From Porites lobata (lineage: Eukaryota; Cnidaria; Anthozoa; Scleractinia; Poritidae): DNA of 64,000 nucleotides. The first letter of the stretch is position 1, and each line of letters begins with the position of its first letter. The notes beneath the pieces are model-generated. The model did no database searches. It saw only the letters and a program-made list of their open reading frames with translations, and was not told the origin of the DNA. Both the position numbers and the translations under genes were made by a program. Below are positions 46,018-58,350 of the stretch, piece after piece. The stretch lies in contig CALNXK010000030.1 in assembly GCA_942486035.1 (NCBI GenBank), positions 1,729,501-1,793,500 on the forward strand, given 5' to 3'.

Positions 46018-47645
46018 AAGAGGGAAAGAAATGAACAAAGTGAAATTATGATCAAAATTGGATACTGTATATACACTGAAATATGTACTCCTGTACGTGA
46101 AAGCCGGGACAACTCATGAGGCGAAAAAAGATGGATGAAATCATCCAAACATTGTAGTAGATAGTAGTTTTTCACTATTGAAGTATGGTTCACAATTTCT
46201 TTGTACCTGAATGACAAACTGGTTGTTTTTACTAAATTTCATCCGATTTTCATTCCCAGTTGAATGAAAATTCCATTCGTGAAGTTAGTTTCCAGTTCTA
46301 CAATCCCAGTTGTAGTACAGACATCACTGCTGTCAAAGATCTATTATGAAGTGGGCGAGGTAGGTCGTTTGTTCCTTGGACTAACGCCCTGGAGCCATAA
46401 AGAGAAGCAAGTCAAACAAGTTGCTCTTCTCTTCTCAAGTCGCAAAGAAGGCTTCGGGAATGACTCTTAGCACATGAGACTAATGCGCGTCTCTTAGACC
46501 GCCTTGCGTTGAGTCTCACAGAAAAGATTACCTTGTTCCTAATCCTCACGAGCTTAAACCCTAGGGCTAAGAAGTTGCATTGGCGTTATTCTATAGAGAT
46601 CTATCAGCGTGGAAGCAGCGAAAAGGATATTAGAAGTACGAAGAGGGTGCAGTTCCCGTCGTGGTTTCTAAGGCTAATTTTGGTGATTGACCTAATGAAA
46701 TCAGTGTTAAAATTTTTTTTGTTATTCACGAATCTGTTGAAACATGTTCACTGGCGTTTGCTTGAAAACTGTGAGTACTTTGAACGACGTACCTAGATGG
46801 GTTGAAGGGTAAAAAAAGAAAACTGAATTGCACTCTTCTTTATAAAACATTTTATTTCTAGCCGAGGCTTAGCGAGGACTGAATTTTCTGGAATTTTTTG
46901 GACGATTTAAGCCTCAAAACGTTCTTTATATGTTCTTACAACATGTGGAAGTACATGGATAGAAATCTGCATTGTTCTAGTCACGATATGTTGCTATTTG
47001 TCATTATTTTAGTTGACCATGCATTGAGTTCAGCTGGACTTAATAGTGATTCTTTTAGAACACTGCAGACCGAAACGTTCCGTGTGATAATTTCTTTACG
47101 TCGCTCGTGTGAAACAGGTGGTATGAAATGTTCTTGGGAAAATTTTTACATGAGTTCTGTTTGGTTTTAGGTTTTTCTTCGTTTTCTGCCTCAATGCTTT
47201 TACAATGTGTATAAAAAAGGTTCTTATAAAAAAAAAAGAAAGAAAACGGGTTTCACAATTTAGGGACAGAGGGTACCGAGACGTACTTGGCGAAATGTTG
47301 AAGAAGTACGACGTTTTTCTCCGCTTCCAAGCACTCCTTCAATATTAACAGCCATGTTGCACGCTGTAGCCTGCCAAAAGTGCGTTGGGCGCATGGCTTT
47401 AAAACTACGATGCTCGTCAAATTTCGTTGAAACCCTAAACTGAAACAGATTTTTTATTCATGTTACGCCTTCTCAACCAACTTATTTAAACTTTCCCAGA
47501 GTGCACTTCTTCTCTCCTTCCCCAATGTTGAGATTCGGGTATATTTGCAAATGGGTGCTACGTGAATCAACATTGGGGAGGGCATAACGAGACAAGTGTT
47601 TCTACAAATGAGACGAGTATTGTAGTTGTTCGATGTTTTAAATCG
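46018..47645. other. CACUL1-SERINC convergent spacer
   Basis: Probably 3' UTR sequence of both genes. Open frames here are short and show no family features. Confidence 0.5.
47453..47458 (-). terminator. polyadenylation signal, SERINC
   Basis: AATAAA about 190 bp downstream of the stop codon. Confidence 0.5.
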
Positions 47646-49172
47646 TTATTTGGCTGGTGATGCTTTCATCCGAGTTGTTTGATGATTGTATGTCCCCAGC
47701 ATAAACTGAAAGAACACTAAATCTCTGTACGAGTCCGGAAATATTACAGGCGCTATTAGCGTCCAAATATAGATAAATGTGCTAAAAATAGCAGCAGAAA
47801 GTCGGATCCAAACCGCTCCCCAACCGCAAACCAGTTTAACGCTAGCGCGTTGTCCTTCTTCGGGTCGGTACCAGCTTGTTAAAGTCATCATAGCATAGAG
47901 CGAGGCGAGGCAAAAGAGTACTTGAAAAAAGGAATAGCTATAAGCCACGCCTTCTTGTTCATCGTCATATACACAGCCTCCTTCAACTAAAGCACTGGTG
48001 CGTACGAATGCGCCATTCTCATCCGGGACCTCGCGATCTTCTCTCAATGGCGGGGTAGATGAAGGTCCCGGATGCAGCTTGCCGTACTGCGGAGCGCGCA
48101 CATCACGCAGGCATGCGTAGATTAAGACAAAAAACATGAATCCCAAGCTCAATAGAATTTGAATGTTGCCGAAAGGAGTTCCAGGGAAAAGGTAGTCACG
48201 TGACGGGTTACAGATATCGTCAGGTTCATTGGAAAGTGCGAGCCACGTAATGAATGTATTGTAGGTGGTAGCGACCGATGCTTGTAGAAGACCCGATCGC
48301 GGGCGCGCTTCTTGGACGACTGGGTTCACTGAAATATAAGTTGCAGCAAGACAGAGATATACGTTAAACGTTATGAAAAACATATTGTTATGACATCCAG
48401 GCGCCCAGGCGTACAGTATATAAAAGGATATCACTGAAATAATTGAAATTGTGTACAGCGTTAATGTTGGAATCCAAAGAATAATGTACCATAGTTTAGC
48501 TTGGGCATAGTTTGTAGAGGCCTCCAACCTTTCAACACAGCTTATGTTCCACGCATGAACGAAGTCTATTAGCAGCACGAATTGTAAGATGATGAATGCA
48601 AATCCTCCGTTAAGGCCAAAAAATGTCCAAACTTCTCCGGCGTATTCAGAATGCGGGATAAACAAAAATAGAAATGTTAGCAACGATAAAACGAGAATTT
48701 TTACTCCCCAGAAGCCATTGTTTATTTTGGCCCGTCTCTCCCCACTTGAACAAACGCCAAATAAAAGAAGGCTTTGCAGAAAGTAGTAAATTGCTAGCAG
48801 AAAAAGAACGCGATAAACCGCAGCGTAACTAAATAAAATGTCACAGAAATAGTACGAAACATTTTGGCAAAAATTGTCACCCAAGTTATATCTTGTCCGT
48901 GGGGTTAGCAGAGAACCACAAAGTAAGCAAGCCCCAAACAATAAACCGATGTAAGACATCCGAGTGAAGGTAGACTGACGCAGACGGCAGCACGGCTTCA
49001 TAAAGCGAACACAGACGTGCAAACCACAACATAAAACCATGTCAAGCTTGTAGCAAAGGTTTAGAACAAAGTCGATGATTTTGTGTCTCTGAAGCCCCGG
49101 ACTTTCTCGTGAGCGTGTCTCGTTACTTCTTGGGCTCTCAACAAAAATTTCGTGGCTTGTGGAAGAAGCCAT
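47646..49172 (-). CDS. SERINC: SERINC-family multipass membrane protein, intronless
   Basis: Single uninterrupted frame of 508 residues with about ten hydrophobic membrane segments. SERINC proteins were named for serine incorporation into lipids; structures point to lipid scrambling, and some vertebrate members restrict retroviruses. Family hallmarks are RSGLLQASVATTYNTFITW followed by LSNEPDDICNP in the middle, and YSFFQVLFCLASLYAMMTL then SWYRPEE near the C-terminus. A cysteine-rich segment (CCGLHVC, KPCCRLR) follows a charged N-terminal stretch of about 30 residues. A loop of about 60 polar residues (GPSSTPPLREDREVPDEN region) precedes the last pair of helices. Most animal SERINC genes have several introns, so the lack of any here suggests a retrocopy or lineage-specific intron loss. 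The frame is fully open, so it is probably functional. AATAAA at 47458-47453 lies about 190 bp past the stop. Confidence 0.93.
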   Translation of the reverse strand: MASSTSHEIFVESPRSNETRSRESPGLQRHKIIDFVLNLCYKLDMVLCCGLHVCVRFMKPCCRLRQSTFTRMSYIGLLFGACLLCGSLLTPRTRYNLGDNFCQNVSYYFCDILFSYAAVYRVLFLLAIYYFLQSLLLFGVCSSGERRAKINNGFWGVKILVLSLLTFLFLFIPHSEYAGEVWTFFGLNGGFAFIILQFVLLIDFVHAWNISCVERLEASTNYAQAKLWYIILWIPTLTLYTISIISVISFYILYAWAPGCHNNMFFITFNVYLCLAATYISVNPVVQEARPRSGLLQASVATTYNTFITWLALSNEPDDICNPSRDYLFPGTPFGNIQILLSLGFMFFVLIYACLRDVRAPQYGKLHPGPSSTPPLREDREVPDENGAFVRTSALVEGGCVYDDEQEGVAYSYSFFQVLFCLASLYAMMTLTSWYRPEEGQRASVKLVCGWGAVWIRLSAAIFSTFIYIWTLIAPVIFPDSYRDLVFFQFMLGTYNHQTTRMKASPAK

Positions 49173-51084
49173 TTTGTGCGGTATCCTTCCCTAGTTCGAA
49201 AAGATCTTAAATCCGCCAGAATATGCAATATAAGTTTCGTTTGGCGGTGACCCGCTGCCGTGAAGGCAAGCGCAGGATAAAGGCTTTATTGTTGATCCAT
49301 GTTGTTAGTCCTTTTCTACACGTGTCAATGGTTCGCCAGAATCTTTAATGTTTAATATTGCATGGTGCATGTGCCTTGTTCTTAATTGTTTCCAATCTTT
49401 TGTTCTTGGATTTGTATGAGAACAGCAAACTTGTGACCCATAGAAGAAAATTTTTCCCAGTTTTAAATAAAATCTGAGATGCACAGAGGGTAAGATTCGA
49501 GCTGCCCAAAACTCAGTTGTTTATAAGTAAACGACTCAACAAAAATAACACGGTCTGTGGCGCATCAATTGGCTTCTCACTGACTCTCGTTGAATCAACA
49601 TCGCCTGATTCGCAGCTACTTGTCATCATAGTGATGTTTTATCTTCCAGTGAATAGTTTTGAAGACAAACGTCAAATGCTTTGTTGCTTCGCAAAAAAAA
49701 AAAACGCTTTGATAGACGGTGGTGGCCGAGTGGTTATGTCAATCGTTTGTTTTTTTCTTATTTTTTTCTTTCAACTAATTTGTTCGATGTCCTTCTACCA
49801 TGCATTCTATTACCAGCCCTGAGTCGACCTGATGAGAGCGAAGCTGTGGCTTTGTTAGACCAAAAAAGATTGATCAATTTAATTTGAAAAGTTTTGTTTC
49901 TTAAATAGAACTGAAACATTTCTTCAGACAAAGCTAAGGGCGCGCGAACAAGTTAATGAATTGGAAAAAGTGTTTTATCATTTAGTCTCGCTTATTAAAC
50001 AAGACATAAGAAATTTTCCTGTATTTGATTTTCCCCGAAGTCATTTATAGTTTTTAAAAAATAAAGGTTTTTTTTTATTATAAACTTTGGTTTTTGCAGC
50101 GCCGCGTTCCGTTTTAATAGTATAACAAAAGTTACTCAGAAAATCTCTTCCTGTCAATTACGTTACGGAGAGATTTTATTCAGAGGTACCGAGAGATCTG
50201 TATTTACAGTATATTAAGCTCAAAGAGTTTTCGGGCGAAGTCAAGAAATCGGTAGGTTAGTAATTGCCCTGTAATCCTGCATTCCAATTGCTTCAAAATT
50301 CCGATGGTAGCTGGATTTTACGCGGAGCAAACTGTAACCATCGCGCCAAGCCCTTCTCACCCCGTTTCCAGCCTCGTCCCCGGGGCTTATATTTTTAGTG
50401 AAAAGCCCTGGGGACGAGGACTGCGTTTCCACAAATCACTTTTTAGAGCACTTAGCAGTTCCCACGAAAACAGAGGCCCACTTGGTAATTAAGTGTACGC
50501 ATAAAGAAAACCATCAAAACGTTTTAACACCGTTCATGTTTATTTTTGCTGACTATTTTGTGATTCGTGGCAGTCAAGAGAACACATGCGAGTGTCAAGA
50601 TTGGTGATAATTCTTCACTCGCTTGCCAACCACAAAGAAAGGACGTAAAGATGTCAATTAAGAGGAGCGTTAACTGTGGTGCAGTAACTATGGTGCGTTC
50701 TGCGATGCACGCACTTCTAGTTGCTTGCTCTTGTGTCATGGGGTACCTCGGTGATGCTGATCGATTAATTGCTAAATGTTGCTGGTCACCCGCACGAGCC
50801 GTTACTAATTATTGCCAGGAGAAACTGGAGACATTGTTTATGCGAAAGTTCTGGAGGCAAACAATGTATATTATCCTCTCTTGGTGTTATGGGCAGATCT
50901 GCCACCAGCACTGGCCACCGGGTCAACTCTATGCGGGACGGGACGAGGACAGGACGTTACGAAGACGTCGTTACGGGGGTTAACCGTTATGAGAGGAGAC
51001 TGAGTATTAGCAAGGCCACGAACGCACAGCCTGCTGGGTATTCTCTATCACTGACGTGGCGAGCGCCTTGCTTACAAAAGAAAC
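49173..51084. other. SERINC-TMED9 divergent spacer
   Basis: Promoter side of both genes; a hairpin at 50370. Overlapping open frames at 50567-51194 are not recognisable. Confidence 0.5.
50370..50421. repeat. short hairpin CCTCGTCCCCGGGGCTT
   Basis: CCTCGTCCCCGGGGCTT faces AAGCCCTGGGGACGAGG across about 17 bp, a MITE-end-like palindrome. Confidence 0.6.
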
Positions 51085-54000
51085 ATGGCGGTCTTAGCGT
51101 GGTTTGTAGTGGTAGTTTATGTATTATTGCCGGTAGATTTTACCCATGGTCTTTATTTTCATATGGGAGAAACCGAAAAGAAGTGCTTTATTGAAGAAAT
51201 ACCGGATGAAACCATGGTCACTGGTGAGTTTTTTACCATGCTTTTAACTCTCGAAGTAAACTTTTTCGACTGCACATTTTTTAAAAGTTAACCTCATGAT
51301 TTCAGTAATGAGACGTGTTCTGAAGCTAGAAATTTAGCAAAAGCTTTTAGCTTGCGTTCTATCCTTTAGATAACTTATCAAAGGTTTTTTTAATCCGGTA
51401 TAGCCAGCCATACATTATTATTGATATTGTAGCCCTGCCACTCCACAAAACCTTGCAAATCTGGAGATATTGAAAAAAAGCATCCCAAAACCTGGAGATT
51501 AGGTCCTCGCACTCTGATATTTTCTAAATGTGTATAAGATGAAGCTGGAAAAGGTAGATTTTTAAGATACCATAGGACAAATTTTGTCTCGTGGTATCAC
51601 CATATTGACTTTACCTCATAATACTGCTCTCTATTGTAGTTTTTTGCTGCTTTTTGCAGAGGTGACTACAGTGAGTAGCCATTTTGAGTTAATTGTTCAC
51701 AGATTAAGCCCTCCCACAGACTTAGGGCACTTTCCGTTTAGGTAAAAAATCCGGAAATTTCAGTGGGAACAAAAAATGTATTTTCCGATAGGTAAAAAGT
51801 TGTTCCCTTTGATCGTAAACCCCAGAATGGCCCTGAGCCCGTTGCCCGATGGGAGACCAAGATGGCTGCTGCATTGGTAACAATTGAAACTGGTGTAAAG
51901 CACAAGTGGAACATGAAATTTCGTTCAAAGAGTTCCAACCGGGAAAATGGGCCTACCTTTTTAGATTTTCCACTTTTTCCTGGATTTTCCAGTGGGACGA
52001 ACAGACGAAATGTTTTCCATTTTCTACCGAACCAAAATTTCTGAAAATTTTTGACAAAATGGAGAGCACCCTTAAGCTCACCTTTGTTTCAGAAATGAGG
52101 TTGGAATTGTTCCTAGTTTTCCCTCAAAAATTAGAATTGAGACAATTTGGCCAGCTTCATTTCTATTGAAATTGTGTTGCAGTTTGAAGCTTAATTGTGA
52201 GATCATGAGTTGATAGCCCAAACCACAAGTCATCAATCAAATTGTGAGAGTTGGCTGTTCTGAGGCCTTCCGAGGAAAGGGGCGGGGGGGATTATGCTGT
52301 TGCTTTGTCAGTCATTTCTGAGACTGCCTGTTGCCTGGTAGGTTTAGAAAAAAGTTGCTGTCACATTTTAACTGCGATGAAAATGCCACTGTCGGCTCCG
52401 TATAAATTGGAATTTACGGCAGAAATAGCACTTGGAAACAATTAATTGTTGTAAACCTTTCTCCCTTGGGGGACCATTCTTGAACAATACCTTGGTTAAA
52501 AACGTTCCAAAGAAAATAAAAGAAAATGTTTGGAAATAATGGAGGGGAGTTTGTTACTTTGCTGCTGAAACAGCCAAAATACAAAAGTGAGCAGATGTCT
52601 CTTTCACTACTCAAACAATGGATTGTCACTGTCCTCCTTTTCTTTCGAAGCTTTCGGAGAGGATTTTTAGGGCCATGTAGGCTGTCACTTCTATCCTTTT
52701 GAAGGCCTCAGTTCTCACATATCAGAGAAGCCTTAAATTTTTGTGGGTATTATGGCCGAAAGATGCAGATCTGTCTCAGTTGTAAGCAACTAATTATGCT
52801 GTGTTTTCTCAATTCAATGCTAACTCTTAACATAAAAAGCCCCAGGGATGTGCATGCTGTGCTATAAAAACAATTATTGGAGGGAGGCCAGTGTTCTGAA
52901 ACTTAAGAAATCCAGGGGCCGGTTTCTCGAAAGTCCCGATAATTAATGGGCCCGGTAAGCTGTCTCCGTTTACATTAAAGATCGAGGTTTCAATAGTTTT
53001 GCATCTAACATGATAAAACTGTCAGTTAATGAAACAAAATGGAGTAGTTTGCTAGCCAGGACCTGCGCTCTTTTTCTTTATATTTTGATTTGAATATTTG
53101 ATTTCGGGTGCGTAAAGTTACCGGGACTTTCGAGAAACGGGCCCTTCGGTCCCCAGCATATTGTTTTCTTGTTGCCAAAGGGCACAAGTTGTTATCCAGT
53201 TGTCCTTTGGACAAGCACTATATTAAATTTTATCGTCAGAAACCCAAGAGTTCGTTTCCAAAAATTTTGCTCAAAACTCGAAACTCAAAAACAAACCGGG
53301 CATTTAAGGTTTTTAATCACATTATTAGCCTTGTAAATAATGTTCTTGAGTGACTTGAATGTTAATATAATATCATGCACAATCTTAATAGTACAAATGA
53401 CTAATGTCTTAACAGGCCTGGTTACTAAGGCCAGAAAAACAAAATTAATGAAATGTCCACAGAATGGCGAACTTAAAAGGGATTTAACTTTATTTCATCC
53501 GGCATGAGGTTAATAATATTGCTTTTATGACTAATAAGATAAATTTTGATTGATTAAAAATGTGCTTGTCCCATGGACAAGTCATGTTAAAGCTTTACAC
53601 ATGACGGAACTAAATTTCTACCTGTCCCAGACAATTGGACAGGTTTTGGCACACCCTGATCTGGACCATGGGACTCTGCTAGAACACAACATTGTACTAC
53701 AAGGGTGCCAAGATACATGGCTTTTAAGAGACTGGAATCATAACACCTTCTTGAAAAGCATTTGAACTTTATATCTGGGTTTTCCTTTAAACCAATGCAC
53801 CTAATGGTCTGGAAATACTTTTCGTTTTCAACAGGAAAATACAAGACACAACTTTATGATGAGAACATTGGAGATTTTCTTCCCTCTAGTCCTGGTATTG
53901 GCATGCATGTAGAAGTTAAAGATCCCAACATGAAAGTTATTTTGTCTAAATATTATGCATCTGAAGGCCGTTTCACCTTTACGTCACATTCACCTGGTGA

Positions 54001-56077
54001 ACATCTTATTTGCTTGCACTCCAACTCCACTCGATGGTCCCTTTGGACCGGAGGAAAATTGGTGAGTAGGAAGAATTTCACTCTCGGTTGAGTATAGTGT
54101 ACTTTGGGGCCCGGTTCCTCGAAAGGTGGTTAAGTTTAACCTAGAGTTAAACTGAATTTTAAGCAAGGTTTTCTTGTCTAAGGACATGCAACTAGAACGT
54201 ACAACATACTATTGGGCCTTTACTCTGAGATATGGTAATGGTAACACAAAATGTTACTTAAAGCAATACATAGGAAGGTAGCAGTTTGGTAACTTAACTG
54301 TAAGTTTCAGTATCTGTCACTAAATAATCGTTGCACAACTGCAGCTCTATCTCTATCTCTGAAAAGAAACAAAAAAAACAGTTCTAGTTAGTGGGAGCTC
54401 AAGTTATTGGGATGAGTGAATATGCTACAGGTCAAAATTAAATAATTCAAATAATTCATTAATTTGACCTGTAACAAATATTCAATTTCCCTTGTTCAAA
54501 ATGGATAGTTACTGATGATTCGCTCAGCACTTCGGTGTATAGTACAGTCCAAATTTAACTTATTTCATAAGAAACGGTCACGTGATGCATTTTTATGATA
54601 AAATGTGATATTTTTTTTCACTAGTTAAATTCAAATTGCTGTAATGTTAGTTTTAGTGTTTTTACCTGTTATATAACAAGAGGAGCTAATGGGATGGGAT
54701 GGGATGGCATCCGAGTGTGTTACAAGAACCAGAATTTGAGTTATGGAGGGTAAATTTCAGTGACATTTTGATCAGGGGAATGTAAATTTACTTCGAGTTA
54801 GTGGAGAATTCGAGTTATCCGAGTTCGAGTTAACCAAGTTAAAAATTACTGAAAAGTGGGGTGAAATCCAAAGGAAATCAATAGGACTTAGTTCGAGTTA
54901 GTTGGGAGTTTGAGTTGTCGGAGTTCAACTGCATGTATTTTTTTCTCCACAGCGTATTCATTTGGATATCTCAGTTGGTGAACATGCTAATGATTACCAA
55001 GAGATTGCTGCAAAAGACAAACTAACTGAACTTCAGCTTCGCATCCGTCAGCTCTTAGACCAAGTAGAACAGATCAGCAAAGAACAAAATTATCAGAGGG
55101 TAGGTTGTAGTACTTGACCTGAGAGATCTTTTTTTAGATAATTGCGTGTTAAATCTTTTTATCCTTCCAGCAAACAAGTGGGTGAACTCAAAATTAATTT
55201 TTTTACCCAGTTTAATTTGAAAGTTAGAACTCATGGTTTGGCCTTGTGTATTAAAGGATTATCAAGTAGGAGAAACTTTGGCAACCGTAAATGACCAAAT
55301 AAATGCGCGGGGCTCCTGTGTAAGTTTAGGAGTCCAAGCAGGGGCGTTTAATAGATATGAGGCATTTAAAAGAGAGAGGTTTTCACTCTCGTAACTGTAA
55401 CAAGCTCAATGAAACTACCGGTAATATGCTTTCGGCAAAAAAATCGAGAGAGTTTAAAAATCCTTGAATATCCCTCAATCAATAATTGATACATCTAGGC
55501 CGTCTAAAGATCCATCTCACTTTTTCAATTCTCAACATCAATGTCAGAATCCTCGTTCAGGGTTATTGTGTTGCCATTGTTAGTCTATCTTGACTTGACA
55601 CTGAACAAGATGAAGTATGCAAGGCCTTGCAAATCAAGCAAGAAACTGAATAAATTGAATGATTTTGCTCCTTTTTTTTCTAATTCCCAGTTTGTTGGAG
55701 TAATTCTAATAGGGGGTGTCTGTTAGACATGGGTTATTTATTAGAGAAGGGCGACTAATACAATTTTAACAGCATAGAGTGGGCAGTTATTAGATAAGAG
55801 ACATTTATTTGGTAGTGGGTGTTTATTAGGTCATTTATAGTATACACTGTAAGTGATGCTCATAAACAAATCCTGTCTTTGGGATTACGTTTGCCTATTT
55901 TTGAGTCTTATTTACTTGTCATTTCAGTTCCGTGAAGAGAGGTTTAGGCAAACAAGTGAAAGCACCAACCAGCGTGTTCTGTGGTGGGCTCTTGCACAAA
56001 CTCTGATACTTTTGGTGACAGGATTCTGGCAGATGCGTCATCTCAAGGGATTTTTTGAAGCAAAGAAACTAGTTTAA
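51085..56077 (+). CDS. TMED9: p24-family transmembrane cargo receptor (TMED9/TMED4 type)
   Basis: p24 proteins cycle between ER and Golgi in COPI/COPII vesicles and select cargo. Exons 51085-51223, 53835-54061, 54953-55099 and 55928-56077 join in frame to 220 residues, the usual family length. Residues 1-22 are a signal peptide. The mature protein starts LYFHMGETEKKCFIEEIPDE, the alpha-p24 hallmark. The GOLD domain follows with the paired cysteines and FTFTSHSPGEH. Next come a coiled coil (LTELQLRIRQLLDQVEQI), a C-terminal membrane helix and the cytosolic tail FFEAKKLV with FF and KK sorting signals. TMED4 and TMED9 are hard to separate in an invertebrate. The start codon lies in ACATGGCGG. 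AATAAA at 56076-56081 overlaps the stop codon. Confidence 0.97.
52913..53147. mobile_element. MITE with GGCCGGTTTCTCGAAAG ends
   Basis: GGCCGGTTTCTCGAAAGTCC and the inverted CGGGACTTTCGAGAAACGGG. Single-ended relatives lie at 33889-33935 and 54108-54165. In a TMED9 intron. Confidence 0.72.
54381..54935. repeat. degenerate relative of family D
   Basis: Both flanks carry GAGTTAGTTGGGAGTTTGAG-like motifs and the right edge is GAGTTCAACTGC. A hairpin repeat at 54427-54473 lies inside. Within a TMED9 intron. Confidence 0.5.
54427..54473. repeat. short hairpin, GGTCAAAATT family
   Basis: ACAGGTCAAAATTAA and TTAATTTGACCTGT face each other across 17 bp. Possibly an end-only derivative of copy 1. 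Confidence 0.6.
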
Positions 56078-56081
56078 TAAA
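56076..56081 (+). terminator. polyadenylation signal overlapping TMED9 stop
   Basis: The TAA stop (56075-56077) forms the first bases of AATAAA. Confidence 0.4.
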
Positions 56082-56544
56082 ATTAACTGTTGGTAGGAAT
56101 GCTTGACTGGGATGATGATGGCCCAGCTCTAGATTGTATGCCATGGTTTTTATGTGATTGTGGATGGTATTTTAGTGCTTAAAGATAAAAAGCACCTTGA
56201 GAAATCCTTTTGAACGAGATCTGGATTTAGAAACTCAAGTTATTATCATTTTTTACACTAGAATCCTGCTATTTCAAACAGGTCAAGTAACAGAGATAGT
56301 CTCTTGAGATATATCTGCATAATATAATAATCTGAAACGGTGAAAATACTTAGATTACTGTGATGGAAATAACAAGATTCTTGTTGTATATGGATTTATA
56401 AGTTCTTATTTTATGGAAAGTTCTAGCTGCTCTAACCGGTTAAAAAATTGCTGTCTTCTCACTCAATGTCATCACTTTTTTAGTACTACCAAAATCCTCA
56501 GGGCCTTTATTCCTTTGTACAAATTAGGGTTATTGTTTTTATTA

Positions 56545-56758
56545 TTAAACCCACTATGTTCCAAGAGTGACTAAAATGAATTTTCTCCCAACAATATCGA
56601 TACATAAACAAGAAAAAAGGTTACGTGAATTAACAAAATAAGTAACTAAGGGAAAATGCTTTGTTCTATAAACAAATTCTCTCAACTAATCCTTCTGGAA
56701 ATACTTGGAGACCAGGTTGGAGAATTTGTATGTGGATACTGGGACTTTAAGAGTTAAA
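56545..56758 (+). repeat. TTAACCC repeat family, full-length copy
   Basis: Same length and block order as 34984-35196, downstream of TMED9. Confidence 0.7.
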
Positions 56759-58350
56759 TATCCCTTGAACTTGTAAATCTTGTGAGCAGAAAGCTAAATT
56801 ATCAATAATTCTCTGAGTTTTTGTCAAATGACACCTTTGTAAAATGGATGCTGTCTCATTTACATTGTTTTCACCAAGATATCTGACTTGAACTCTACAT
56901 ATATACCCAGGGGGGTACTGCGGATTTCAAGTGACGGGGATAATCGAATGGGGGCAAAAATCAAAACCCAATATATGACCCTTTGTGTAATACTTTATTT
57001 GCAGAACTGTGCGGCTGGGATACGCGGGCACTACCACAAATCTTCGGATTGTTTTGAGTACCCCCAAAAAATCCCTACCAGAATAAAAAATTTTGAACCC
57101 CCAAAAATCCTTTGATCATTCCCGTCTTTTGAAATCTGGAGTGCCCTCCATGGTTATATATATAATTCTGCAAGTGCAGGAAATTAAACTAAAGGTAGCG
57201 AAACTAAGAGCTCTTGCCATTTGTCAGAACAGGATGGCACGACCAATACTTTTGTATAGAGAATTTCACTGTTTGGGAATATGTTAATTTCACTGTTTGG
57301 GAAAAAAAGATCAGATTTTGTACCTGATCTCCAAATTGACTTTCCTTATTTTCTCTATTAATTTATTATTATTGGGTTTGACAAAATTGGTTCCACTTTG
57401 CCCGTTTTGTAGTTAAGTGTCCGGTGATTTTGAAAATGTACTAAAAAAAATACTTTTCGGGAAGATAAACTATCAGGATTAGCATTGTAAACATTTTTAT
57501 TGATATAAGTAAAATTAAAACCTCTTTTCTTTCGTTAAATTGAGCTGTCCAGTAAAGGTTAAGTGCTCTTTTTAGATGAGTTAAGTTATTGTGTTGTTGC
57601 TACCATGGAGGCCTTTCAGTTGGCAGTAGCCTGTATAGGTGGCAGTTTTGAAGTCTACTAAACAATTGATGTTGTTTCTCCAATCGGTTTTCAGGGTGCC
57701 AAGTGACGGCATGAGATTATCGCACAAAGTGCGTGAACTTGGCCTCAAATACCTTTCTCCCCAGTCTTACTCTCTCTCTTAACCCTCACTCAAGACTTTT
57801 CGCTTTTGCGTGTTCTAAGCTTCAGGGCGAGCATACGGGTAAGTTTTCCGTACTCGCCACCAAATCTCTTTCTTTGCATCGTCTTTCAGGTAAACAAAGG
57901 AACAGGCCGTATCAATATTCACAGCTGAGTATCCTGTTATAGTGATCAGTTCAAGTAAAAATTCTGCAATGTTCACCTAAACCATTCCAAACTCGATGGA
58001 TTTCAAGCTATTTCATATGCTATCACTTCGCAAAGCGAAAAAGTATTATTTTAGCACAATGGAAGGTACTTATGTATATAATTTATATAAACTGTGCTGA
58101 AAAACGACAACAAGTGACTATTGCAACCCATTTAGGTGTTTTGTTCTCACGGAACCACCTTAACCGTACGAAAATTTAGACGCCTAGTACTTACAATTTC
58201 CGTGTGAACAGAGCGAAAATGGTGAACAGTCCTGTGTGAGCGAAGTGTCCTGTCAAATTTAAATTCAACTAGTCGAAAATTCGTCCAGTGCCGTGTGCCT
58301 CAAACTCGTGACGGCGACCGAGGAGAAAGGAGACAAAAGATTTTTAATAA

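Noticed and set aside
50567..51194. Overlapping open frames of 138, 141 and 63 residues
   Set aside because: No frame resembles a known family, and three frames are open together, which fits GC-richer non-coding sequence upstream of TMED9.
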